Below, in pieces: positions 39,373 to 50,790 of a stretch of 64,000 nucleotides of DNA. The notes under the pieces are model-generated. The model searched no databases, had not been told where the DNA came from, and worked only from the letters and a program-made list of their open reading frames with translations. Both the position numbers and the translations under genes were made by a program. The number at the start of each line of letters is the position of its first letter. Positions within the stretch are counted from its first letter, which is position 1. The stretch is from Hydractinia symbiolongicarpus (lineage: Eukaryota; Cnidaria; Hydrozoa; Anthoathecata; Hydractiniidae): the NCBI RefSeq assembly GCF_029227915.1, contig NC_079878.1, positions 27,307,501 to 27,371,500 on the forward strand, read 5' to 3'.

Positions 39373-41639
39373 ATGTGTTTATTTTCCTTTGATGTTGCCG
39401 AAAATATCTTTGGCGTTACCGAAAAAAATATGTCTATTTTGTTAGCGGGTTTACTTTGTATACGTCACGTGATGAAAACGACGGTGTCCCTCGACACCGA
39501 AAAAAACACAAAAGAATGGTCCCTTCGTCTTGAAAAAAGTGCAAAAAGTGATTCAGAGAAAGAAAACTCTAAGTAAAGAAGTAGAAGTAGAAAAATAAAG
39601 CCACAAGAAGTTACTTCGGAAGTGAAGAGAGGAGCTAGGAAGTAGTAACGTAAAGTTAGAAGTAGAAAATGCATGCTACAGTTTCAAGTGGATTGGAATT
39701 CAGAAAAAGTAAGAACTTTGATATATTTGTCGCTGAAGCTACGTGTTACTTTTTTTATGTAGTACACTTAAAATTGCCAAGCAGAATCGCATTCTTAAAA
39801 AAAAGCCATTAAAGCTCCAAATTCTTAAAGTTTTTAACACGTTTTGTTCAAAGTAAAAAAGCTAGCCATATTCGTTTACAATTTTTTTGCATAATTAATG
39901 TTTCCCCTGGTGCGTAACTAATGTATTTGTCCTAAAATTCGAAATGCTACATAAAGCTGTTAGAACAAACTAATTTGCTGGACAAACGGAAAACGTTGGT
40001 TTGTTGAACTCACTGTTATCATTTTAACATTACTATTGTTTCTCTTTATAATGTCTTTTACTAAGCATAAAGAGCTAGCTATAGACTCAGTTAAGTCTCT
40101 CCAGTTTAAGAATATAAGTGTGTCTTAGCTACTGTTAGCTGATAGCTAATGAGCTTTAAGGCTCCATCCCAAGCTGAGCTTGCTCTAACCTATCTTTTTT
40201 TTTATGAACACGAATTATGATGTAACAAGCTAACTACAAAATCTTTCTTGAACTTTTAGGATGGTGTGACTCATTGTTATGGCCATAGAGTATATTTTTT
40301 TCACATTACCTGTGAATCTACAAGGCGACCACAATATGACAAGTGGAACAAATTTTATAGAATTTAAAGTGTGTGTGTTAAGTTATTTTTATTGTTTTGT
40401 TTCTGAAATCCCGTTAAACTTTTGTCAGCCTACAGGTAAAATGCAAGTTTTTTTACAGGGATTTTTTACATTCGGTTGGAAATTTACATGGGTTTATGAT
40501 TTAGGCGGGTTAAAAAGGTTATAAGAGGATGGTATGGTTGACAGTTCATATTGTTCGTGTTGCAAAATGCTGTTTTTTAAAATTTTGTGTAAACTTTTGT
40601 GGAAATAGACCAGATGCAGTATACATACTGAAAGAACAAATCTTTGTAAATCAGACTTCACTGTAAGCTGTTGTAAAGCTGATGTCTTTATCGGTAAAAA
40701 TAACAGCCATATTTTACTAATTAAGAAAAAATAAAACGAGTTTGAAAGTTAAAAAGTATTTATTTGTTAAGCTTTTCGTACACTAAGTACATCTTCAGAC
40801 TATATAAACAACTTTGTCTTTATATTTTGTATTGTAAACTTTTGTTTGCGAGAACTAACTATATGTGATGTAATTTTTGCTGGAAGAAAATTCCATGGTT
40901 TCACGTTTTTGTTTTTCTTGAGAATTTTACAAAATTTTGTAGGGATAAATGTTTGCTGATGATAAAAAAATTATATACTTAATGTTGTGATGGAAACTGT
41001 TTTTGTTTTTTTATATTTTGTAATCTAAATGTGAGGACTGTATGCACTGAAATCACTGATTTTTTAAAATTTTGATGTGTTTCATAACCTTTTTGTGGAA
41101 GATTAATGAGTAATGGCAATATACGACATGCTGAATAAACTTATTTTTCTTGATTTAGATGTGTTTCTTAAAAACCGATCTGTTTTACATTTTGTGTAAA
41201 CTTTTGTTTACGAACCGTATACAATGTTTCCAAAACAATGATCTTTTTTAATTCAAGTTTATTCTTTGCTCATTGATTTTTTGACATTTATGTTCAAAAT
41301 TGTTGCTAAAGGGCAGTACGGAACTAAAAAGGAAAATTTTTGTGTTCTTAACTGGTTGATTTTTACATTTTGTGTAAATTTTTGTGGAAGAGGATGGTAT
41401 CCAACCGAAATGACTGATTTTTCTAGATTTAAATTTGATGTTTTCGAAACTATGGCTTTTTCATATTTTGGTATAGGCTTTTAAGGGAAAGACAATATTT
41501 AAAATGTGTAAAATAACTTATATTTGTTGATTTGTGCTAACACTTGCAGGCCTCATTTTTGACATTTCAGAATAAAATACTGAGGGTTTTCAACATAATC
41601 ACTTATAAGATGTACATATTTGAGATGCGTTATTTCTGA

Positions 41640-41770
41640 GATTGTTATTATCTGTGTTGGGACTGTCGGTGTTGTAACTGTCGGTGTTCTTACTTTCGCT
41701 TTTGTGAGTATTGGTGTTGTGAGTGTCGATGTTGCGAGTGTTGTTGTTGTAACTTTTTACACCTTGCAAG
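41640..41770 (+). repeat. TGTTG/GTGTTGT-type short tandem repeats
   Basis: Imperfect 18-bp units around ttgggactgtcggtgttg, ttggtgttgtgagtgtcg, and so on. On the minus strand this reads as an Asn/Thr-rich stretch (NTDNN-like), typical of a simple repeat rather than a gene. Confidence 0.5.
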
Positions 41771-42620
41771 CTGTTCTTTCTTATTTTGTGTAAGATTTGG
41801 GTGGAGGAGTTAATGCGATTTGACATTTAGTGTAAGATTTTAAGGCCTTTTTTTTGTATATGCAGCAAAACATCTAAAAGAACCTGAAAAGAAAAGTGGT
41901 TCAAAAAAGCATATTTAAAAAGGCAAAAGTCCAAGTGAAGAAGTAGTAAAGTGAAGTTGGAAGTGAAAGTGGAGCTACGTCGAGCTAGAAGTAAAGTAAA
42001 TTAGAAGTAGAAAATAAAGGCCACCAAAAAAAGCACAGAAGAACGATCCCTTTACCTTGAAAGAAAGGAAAAAAGTGGTTTAAAAAAGCATAGTTATATA
42101 TTTAAAAAGAAAAGAGACCATGTGAAGAAGTAGAAAAGTGAAGTGAGAAGTGGAGCTAGGTGTAAAGTAAAGTTAGAAGTAGGAAACAAAGGCTTGAGTT
42201 TAAAGTGGATTTGAAATCACAAATAGTAAGAGCTTTGATATTTTTAGACGTTTGGTTTTTTATGTCGGTGGAGAAAGCAGACTCGCATTTCCAAGGAAAA
42301 GCCACAGTTTTATATAATACCGCGTATGTAGCCATATTTGTTTACGTTTTGTTGCATAATTCATGTGCCCTGGCGCGTAACTAATGTATTGTCCTAAATT
42401 TCAAAATGCTACATAAAGCTTTTGGCTGACTAAAAAACGGAAAACGTTGGTTTGTTGGACTGTAGTGTTTTACATTACTCTTGCTTCTCTTTATATGTGT
42501 TTTACTAAGCATGAATAGCTAGCTTTAGTTATAGGTAAGTGTTCCCAGGTTAGGTATATTTAACTGGGTGTCTTAGCTACTGTTCGTTAGCTAATGTAAG
42601 CCTCTAAGTCTAGCCTCTAG

Positions 42621-42666
42621 AGCTAGTCATATGGGATGGGAAGCTTCCCATCCCATATGACTAGCT
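42621..42666. repeat. Perfect 46-bp palindrome
   Basis: Left half agctagtcatatgggatggg plus aag is followed without spacer by its exact inverse, centred on AAGCTT at 42643-42644. The matching place in the other unit copy (about 40145-40190) has no such palindrome. Confidence 0.95.
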
Positions 42667-42892
42667 TTAACCTATGACTTCTGTTGTTATTCCTCTTTTT
42701 AATTATTTATAGCTAAGTACTATAGTTTCCAAATTTCTCTTCTTTTATGAGCACAAATTATGATGTAACAAGCTAGACAAGATGTAACAAGCTACCTACA
42801 AAATCTTTCAAAGACTTCAACTTTTGCAGGATAGTAGGATGTATTTTTATGCCCATATAGTATAGATGACTTTCGTCGTTTACATTTTCAGT

Positions 42893-43165
42893 AGTAAGCT
42901 CTTTCGGCTTCGGCATTTGCGTGGCAGGGAAAAGGATTGGGGTGCTAGGTGAAGCAAAGTAATTATCAGTTCATTTCTTCAAACAAAGGCATTCTTATAA
43001 CTTTTAATGAATTCAAATAAATCAGAAGCCATCAATCTACACTCAATAATAGTTATAACCCCAACGATGTCCCCATTAGAAGAAATAGACCTTTCTTCAC
43101 CAAATCTTAGCATCTTTTTTCCTGCCACGCAAAAGCCAGAGCCAAGGAGCTTGCCGCTAAAAAGG
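42893..43165. mobile_element. MITE with ~35-bp terminal inverted repeats, inserted in unit copy 2
   Basis: Left end agtaagctctttcggcttcg continues to tttgcgtggcagg. The right end, read inversely, is gcaagctccttggctctggc followed by ttttgcgtggcagg. It lies where copy 2 departs from copy 1, consistent with insertion. No obvious target duplication. Confidence 0.6.
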
Positions 43166-43810
43166 AAACAAATGAAGTCACGCTGGAATTTATCTATAAT
43201 TTCTTTCACATTACCTGTGCACTTTACAAGGGGGACCACATGCAATATGATAAGTGGAACAAATTTTATAGAATTTAAAGTGTGTGTGTTAAGTTATTTA
43301 TTATTGTTTTGTTTATGATTTTGTAATCTAATGGGTGATGACTGTATGGACTGAAACGACTGATTTTTTGTAAATTTTGATGTGTTTCATAACCTCTTTG
43401 TGGAAGATTGATGGGTAATGGCAATATACGACATGCTTAATGCAATTATTTTTGTTGATTTAGATGTGTTTCTCAAAAACCAATCTGTTTTACATTTTGT
43501 GTAAACTTTTGTTTATGAACGTATGTTTCCAAAAAATGATCCTTTATAATTCAAGTTTATTTTTTGCTTATTGTTTTACATTTAGCTTCAGAATTGTTGG
43601 TAAAGGGTAGTACAGATCATCACACTTAAAAAGAAAAATTTTTGTGTTCTTAACTGGTTGATTTTTACATTTTGTGTAAATTTTTGTGGGAGAGAATGGT
43701 ATGCAACTGAAATGAGTAATTTTTGTAGATTTACATTTAATGTTTTCTAAACTATGGCTTTTGCATATTTTTGTATAAGCTTTAAGGGAAAGACAATATT
43801 TAAAATGTGT

Positions 43811-44889
43811 GAAGAACTACAAAATCTACAAAACGATATGTAGCTAGCGTAGCTCTGTAACAAAACTGATTTAAGTTAAGTTGATTATATAGTTAGCTAG
43901 CTCTGTTTTTTGATTACATAGTTTTGACAACGGTAAATCCGCGTTTACAGTGGTCGGACAAAAGTACTAATTTTAAGACCCACAGAGATTTAGCGCATGA
44001 CCTATTAGTTTCAAAGCTATGACAGAGCAAAGTTGAACTAATTTGGTGATATCGTGACAATAGCGCTGTCAGCTTAAAAACGGAACATTCACAGTAAAAT
44101 TTTCGTTGCATGGGCATTCATGCAGTGTTTGTAAGTTATCCAGCTGAACAACTTCCAAAAAAAAATTAATTTATCAGTCTGGAAAGGTCATTTACAAATA
44201 AATAGTTGATAAGTTGGTATTACAGGGCCTTTTCTAAGATTTTAGCAGAATTAATGGCGAGTTCACCAGTGAAATTTAGCTAAGCACCCTTTCGTTTAAA
44301 ACTCGCGTTACAGAAGAAAAAAAATACTTTCTGTTCTTAAGCAGAGAAATATGTTTCTGTAAACTTTTAACCAATCAAAAGGAGCCACTAGTGTTTATTT
44401 TTCTAAGAACTAAAAATAATTTGTTTCTAACATCAGAATTAATTTTTACATGCAAATTTGCATAAAGTGTATGCATATTTTTTGCTTCTTGTGAAATTAA
44501 AAATAGAGTGACATCACAGCTAATTTGCCGCCGAATTGGCCACTGTCAAAACGCCGCTCCATTTGTTTTGGCTTACTTCATATTATATATTCAACAGGTA
44601 CATTATTTACTGCTAAAAATACACGTGTGCTACCGTGCGGTCAAAAAGAAGTTTTAAAGAGATTGATTCTGACCAAAATGCGCTCTTTAAAAGGATCTAA
44701 CCCCAACTACGTGTTTTTGTTACGATACATTTTTTTCTCTAAAATGCGCAATAATAATTTGCGAGCGTTTGAATTTGGAATTACTTTTACAACGTAAATG
44801 CGATTTTTATTGCGTATTTTAGTTCTATCTTCTGCAACAAAATAGATACATTACATGATATTAAGAGCTACTTTTATGGTAAAAAAGGC
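43811..44889. other. Intergenic region
   Basis: No supported gene. Open stretches at 43914-44117 (minus) and 44525-44797 (plus) lack any recognised motif. Confidence 0.35.
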
Positions 44890-46740
44890 TTGTTAATAAA
44901 TCTTCTGCTTGTAAGAACCAGGTCCATCAGTACTCGGTCAGTGGCGCAATTCCCTTGGCGCGGAATCATGCTATATAAACAACAGACTGCAAAAAAACTT
45001 GTTTCTCAGTCTTATCTTGTCCATAACGCCATTATTATCACCGGGCAGAAACTTATTCTCCAATATAATTCTATTGCGTGATCTCGTTCAATACTATAAA
45101 GAAAAAGGGGGCACTGTATTCGTCATACAATTGGACCAACAAAAAGCTTTTGATAGGGTAGAACATAACTTTATTGGGACAAGTCTAAAAGCGATGAGAT
45201 TTGAAAATCCTTTTATAAGCTACATAGAAACTCTATACAAAGATGTCAAAGCCACTCAACGGTCATCTGTCAGCAACTTTCGAAATAAATAGGGGAATAA
45301 GACAGGGATGCCCCCTATCCCAACCACTATACGTACTCCTAGCAGAGGTAATGGTTGTATGCATTAGGACAGAACCAAAGGTAAGAGGTATATATATTCC
45401 CGGAAAACAGGAAGAACATAAATTGTCTTAATATGCGGACGACACGACACTGTTTCTCCAAAATTTAGCATCTTACAACGAAGCGTTAAAAATATACGAC
45501 AAATACGAAAAAGCCTCTGGTGCAAAACTGAATCACGAAAAACAATTGGACTAGTGATAGGAGAAAAGAAAACGAATTACGAAATAGAAAAATCCAAAAT
45601 AAACTGGCAAGAACATATAGAATACCTAGGTGTTACGATTAGTAACGACATATTACATGATATAAATGAACATTGGACAAAACAGATAAATAAAATTAAA
45701 ACCAAATAAATATAATTAAATACAGACATTTATCATATAAAGGGAAAATCCTGCTAATACATAATATTCTTCTTAGTAAGATTTGGCACCTTGCAAACAT
45801 ACTTTTTATACCCAAACGGGCAGCAAAAGAAATAGAAGAAAATATTTTTAGTTTTTTGTGGAATATGGAGACAGAACTATTAAAAAGGGAAACAGTATAT
45901 AGATCAATAAAAGAAGGCGGATTGGGTTTGATAAATGTCAAAGAACAAGGTAATGCTCTCATACTAAAACATTATATGGAATCACAACAAGAAAAAAATA
46001 ATTCCACCTCAAGATTTCTACCGAGATACTGGACGGCTATAACAATTAGCAAATACAAAAAGTCATGGAACTACAAAACACATGCATAATAACTATAGAT
46101 TGCAATGTTTCAAAGCATTATAAGAGCATTTTAAATTTATTTAAACAAAATAAAGAAACCCTAAAAGAACAAACGACTGTCAAAAAAATATATTAAGTAC
46201 TGCATAAGGAAATACCATCTCCAGTCAAAGCACAAAAAAATGGGAGGCAAAAACAGAAAAAAAAATTAAATGGAAAAGTATTTGGCCAAACGTTTTCAAC
46301 TCCTACAACATACCATCATGTAAAAACATAACTTTTACAATCCTACACAAAATTCTGCCGACAAATGACTTTTTAAATAAATGGAAAAGATATAGATATA
46401 AATTCGGTATAAACTGCAAGTACTGTAAAGGAATGGAAGATATTCAACATGTTTTTGTGACATGTCCATTGGCAGAAAATGTATGGGAATTTTATACTGA
46501 AAAAATAAAAACCTGCATGACACTCAAAAACAATCCACCCCGACTGACTACCTAGTGTTAAACAACATTACTGATCTCCCCAAAAAATCACACGTAACAA
46601 GACTAATGATAAGAATTATTACAGCCGTAACACAAGAAGTGTGGAATACAAGAAACGTATATAAGTATGAAGAAGAAATACCCAATGTTAAACAAATAAA
46701 AATAAACATCAGTATCTTCTGGGGTAAATGTGCTGAATAA
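44890..46740 (+). pseudogene. Non-LTR retrotransposon (LINE) reverse transcriptase, decayed and 5'-truncated
   Basis: RT motif A FVIQLDQQKAFDRVEH (about 45120-45165), motif B GIRQGCPLSQPL (about 45294-45330) and motif C YADDTTLFL (about 45432-45460) appear in two frames, with a TAA just before YADD. The thumb phrase EYLGVTI follows near 45620. Further on are AARFLW-type helices (AKEIEENIFSFLWN) and a zinc-knuckle zf-RVT-like segment (CKYCKGMEDIQHVFVTCP, about 46415-46465). Multiple stops and frame changes. Endonuclease domain not present in the window copy, as expected for 5'-truncation. Confidence 0.85.
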
Positions 46741-46960
46741 TTATTAAATACAAAATTTTTAAATAAAAAATAGTCGTAAGTTGAGGGTAAAGTGCGTTGT
46801 ACATTTTGATTGCAAGAATGGTAGAATAAATATTATTAATTATATAAAAAAAAGCAAACCTGTATTTGTGGTTAAAGTATGAAATGATATATTGCTGGAT
46901 ATATTGTAAGATATATTGTAAATAAAATTTAAAAAAATATATATTACAAGTTATCACAAA
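46741..46960 (+). other. Probable LINE 3' untranslated tail
   Basis: AT-rich sequence following the last coding part, ending in an A-rich stretch (about 46925-46946), consistent with a LINE 3' end. Confidence 0.4.
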
Positions 46961-48364
46961 CGTGTTAATTTTTTATCGCTTCTTTTCACAATGACAAAGT
47001 CATGTATTTTTTTAATATTCTTTCCAATGCATACTTGCATCAGTCACAAAACAGGAAATAACAATGATGGACGCAATATTTCCTCTTTTCATACTGAGAC
47101 TGCTTTGGTAGCAAATCAAGTCTCTTCTGATAATTCCTTTCTAGGCCAATAACACCTTTCTTAATTTAGAAGAGTTGATAAAGTTGCTTTAAATCTGAGA
47201 ACGAAACAAAAAAAATTTAGTGCATAAAACATAAACACAGATTAAACGCAGGAAAGGAAAAGTTTGTAAACCATAGCAATGAAGATTGCAAAATTAAAAA
47301 AAAAGCAGTTGCTGAGAAATGGCGCTAAAAGGTTCAAAAATTCTTAGCTAAAAAATCTTAACTTCAAAATTAAGTTTCGATACAAAAGCCATTTGTCGTT
47401 AAAACGACTCCCAAAAGATATCAAGGTTTTCTGTGATAACTTTATTAAACTAAATAAGAGTGAGATATTACACTGAGGTTTTCTTATGATTTTTTTTAAT
47501 GGTCTATGTATAAATCTCAGCATAAAAGCATAAAAGAACAGCAATTTTTTATAAAATAAGTATTGTCGATTTTATCTAGATCAAGGCTAATGTAAAATCT
47601 GAAAGGTTGTACAATATTTGCTACCCTGGTTATTTATTTTTTACATTTTTACAAAATCTGTACAAAGCCTCGTCCCTTTTATATAAAACTTGGTTTATAT
47701 CCTTTTTATGCTACGAATATAAAGATTAATTTTCGTTTTAAGTTAATTAGAAATTTTTCCTTGAAAAAGAATTAAAACAAACTGGAGGGAAAAACTCTGA
47801 ATACTTAGTAAGGACAAAAATGAATTAGTGAAAATTTGGAAACGTGGTTAAAATTCTTTAAAAATACATCAAAATTAAGGAATTTACCCGACAAACAGAA
47901 CATGATTCTAGACAAGTTTTTTAAATAGAAATGTCATAACGCCCAACCAAAAAAAACCACATACAAGAAATATTAATGAATTTTTCAATAACTGAACGAT
48001 GCATATACCTTTGACAGAATTTTTTTCTTTGATCAATTAGAGAAATCACAAAAAAAATTTGGAGCGTTGTTTGACTTCAAGTGCACTAGAAAAAGACCAT
48101 GTAGTTGTTTAAACAACTTAGCACTTGAATGAAAAACATTTCCATTTCCAGTTTCTATAGATAACACGGTTATACACTTACGATGTTTTGACCTATGCAT
48201 AACTAAGTGAAATTTGGATTTAAAAAAAAAACGGAATGAAATTAAAATGGTGAAATTCTTGTGTTATTTTTGTGTAAATCGAACATTTATTATTTTTTTC
48301 GAGGACAATTAATTTAGAACATTTTCTTACACCTTGAGAGTCTTAAAATTGTTTCACAGTTGCA
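46961..48364. other. Non-coding AT-rich region
   Basis: No coding sequence or structured repeat could be supported. Confidence 0.35.
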
Positions 48365-49430
48365 ACATACCCAGTGGGCACAAGAACGTTTTTTTAACGT
48401 TCAAAAGACGCCATTTTTATCGTTCAATTAACGGTCAAATAACGTACCGTTTGCACATTCAATAACCACTTCTTTCAGGGTGTTCAAATAATGTTCCATT
48501 TGTAACATTTAAGTTACCTTATATGGTGATTTAAGAAACGTTTAAAAACGTCATTAAGTGAAAATCGCAGGAAAGAAAGTAAAAAAAAAACAGAATATAA
48601 GTATATAAATTTATTAAAATTAAAATCGGTGAAATACAAACGGCGTTAATTATTATGGAACACATAAAATCTCAGTATTAATAAAATATTAATAAGTTAT
48701 AATAAATAAATTTTTTTTCTCCTTTGAGGTTTCTATCACGTGTTGCTTTTTCATTTGTACGGTCATTACAACACTGACATGAAAGCCAAGCTAAACATGC
48801 AGGTCATTACAACACTGACATGAAAGCCAAGTCATAAAAATTTCAAGAAAAAAAATCACTGTGTATGATAGGCTAAACATGCAGGTCATTACAACACTGA
48901 CAGGAAAGTCAATTCATCAAAATTTCAAGAAAGAAACTCTTTTACGACAGGCTAAACGTGCAGGTCATTACAACACTGACATGAAAGCCAAGTCATCAAG
49001 AATTCAAGAAAGAAACTCTTTTTATGGTCATTACAAAACTGACAAGCCCCAAACCATTTTCAAAAAATAAAGAAACAGCTTTATTTATATTTAAACCTTG
49101 GCTACATGGCTAGCTACACTTTTTATATATAATAAGAATTACCATATAGTGGCGTGCACAAAACGTTTTCCTCACAACGTTCATTAAACGTTAAATTTAT
49201 GTTTGTCTTAATAACGTTAGAAAAGAAACGTTACAAAAACGCGTAATCGTATACTGTTTTAATAACGTCACACTAACAACGTTAAAAATACGTCATTTAA
49301 GGGGTATTTAAAGAACGTTATTTTCATACCGTTTTAAACACGTTTAATTTAGGTATGTGTGGAAAACGTTAGAAATTAGCGTTTAAATAACGTTATTTTT
49401 TGGTTCCAAACGTTGCAACCAAAAAATGAA
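48365..49430. mobile_element. AACGTT-rich non-autonomous element
   Basis: Two flanks (48370-48560 and 49150-49430) are crowded with AACGTT, a self-complementary word, often spaced 10-25 bp. Each begins with a similar phrase (cagtgggcacaagaacgt at 48372 and agtggcgtgcacaaaacgt at 49149). Between them lie ~80-bp tandem repeats. No ORF of transposase size is present. Confidence 0.5.
48755..49065 (+). repeat. ~80-bp tandem repeat
   Basis: The phrase ggtcattacaacactgaca recurs at about 48761, 48802, 48884, 48963 and (one change) 49026. Full units are about 79-82 bp and also contain gaaagccaagtcat and ttcaagaaagaaactctttt. Confidence 0.8.
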
Positions 49431-50077
49431 AAAAGTAGTTTTGGGAGTTTTAATGACGTCAGCAGTGCAGAAATGTGTATAGCTTAAACGCTTGATGTGT
49501 TTTTAACGACACGTCATCAATGTGTCTTTTCTTTAAACGGTTTGCTTGACCCAGACTTAGGAAATCAGTCTTTTCTTAGGTTCTGGTAGCCCCTAGTTAA
49601 CCACTCAAAAACATCTCACTTGCAAACCAGAAATTTTGGTCTTCTTTGTAATTTTCAGTGAAAGACAAATTTTTCGTGTTATTAAAGCAGATCTTAAATC
49701 AGACAAGTCTGCCAAGTTTTAATTCATAGAAAATTTTCTAGCGTGTATCTATTTAATTTTAATAACCTCCTTTTGGCTCTAAAAGAGAAATTCTAAATCA
49801 AAAACACAAGATTGCAACTAAGATACATTGCAGGGAAACACATACATAATGCACAAACCAAACGATTCTTTGTTTTTTTGTTTTATCGCCTTTTTTAGAA
49901 CAAAACACAGGAACCCTAACACAATAACAAAGGACACAACATTAGCCACAACAACAACGTCAGCCACAATAGCAACAACAAGTTCAGCAACAACAACAAG
50001 CCCCCGTAGGTGTGGAGGAATGGAGAAAAATTTATTCTACATATAATTGTCCGATGGGTAACCTGATATAAACCCTT

Positions 50078-50345
50078 ATTCGCTCTAATGACCAATTAAT
50101 ACTAATTGTTTACTTATGTTTTAATTATTTTAGAATCCGAGGAGAGCAGTGAAGAGAGTGGCGTAAGTTTTTGCTAGTTATTCATGTTAATATGTTAGCA
50201 CACTGTTTACTTATTAGAGATATGCGTTGTCTTTTGTAGGGAAAATGATGGTGCACCAGTTTTGGTTAGAGCTAGGCGGAAGAGATTAAACCGAGAGGAA
50301 AATTGCGAAATAGGAGAAAATGAAGATGTCCATAATGAGTAGGTT
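50078..50345 (+). CDS. Tandemly duplicated exon pair, copy 1 (exons 50134-50162 and 50240-50338)
   Basis: A TTTTAG acceptor opens a 29-bp exon that ends at GC before GTAAGT. The next exon follows TTTTGTAG and ends before GTAGGT. Joined, they read NPRRAVKRVAENDGAPVLV followed by RARRKRLNREENCEIGENED without a stop. The basic then acidic composition suggests a disordered or nuclear region. Family not recognised. The whole block including introns is repeated 446-448 bp downstream. Confidence 0.45.
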
Positions 50346-50525
50346 TACCGTTCTACAATGAAATGATATTCTCGTTTTAGTAACTATTTTGTACCTCACA
50401 ATGTAAGAGTGTTTACAAAATCTTCGCATTTTATTGTGCATTTTGAATGTTTCTAATAAAACGAAAATCATGCGTTGAAAGAAATTTCTATTCTGAGTTC
50501 CTTATAACGGAAAATGTATACGTTC

Positions 50526-50790
50526 ATTCGCTCTAATGACCACTTAATACTAATGGTTTACTTTTTTTAATTAATTTAGAATCCGAGGAGAGCAGTGAAG
50601 AGAGTGGCGTAAGTTTTTGCTAGTTATTTATGTTAAAGTGTTATCACACTGTGTTACTTAATAGAGATATGCGTTGTCTGTTGCAGGGAAAATGATGGTG
50701 CACCTGTTTTGGTGAGAGCAAGGCGGAGGAGGAGGTTAAACCCAGAGATATTCGCGAAATAGAAGACGAGGATGTCCATAATGGGTATGT
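50526..50790 (+). pseudogene. Tandemly duplicated exon pair, copy 2 (exons 50580-50608 and 50687-50784)
   Basis: The first 29-bp exon is identical to copy 1. The second is similar, but a net one-base loss after the RRRRLNPE segment leads to an early TAG if the same phase is used, so this copy may be decaying or use another phase. Splice sites (TTGCAG, GTATGT) are preserved. Confidence 0.4.

Larger units (their letters stand above)
39540..43810. repeat. Two diverged direct copies of a ~2-2.5-kb unit
   Basis: Copy 1 is about 39540-41500 and copy 2 about 41940-43810. Shared landmarks include the aagtagaagtrgaaa starts, the atgtattgtcctaaa phrase, gtggaacaaattttatagaa (40341 and 43255), gtaatggcaatatacgacat (41111 and 43411) and repeated tttacattttgtgtaaactt. 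Offsets vary because of insertions. No protein motif was found; possibly a non-autonomous element or a satellite-like duplication. Confidence 0.65.

Noticed and set aside
41599-41826. Asn/Thr-rich minus-strand protein
   Set aside because: The reading frame follows from GTGTTG simple repeats; no other coding sign.
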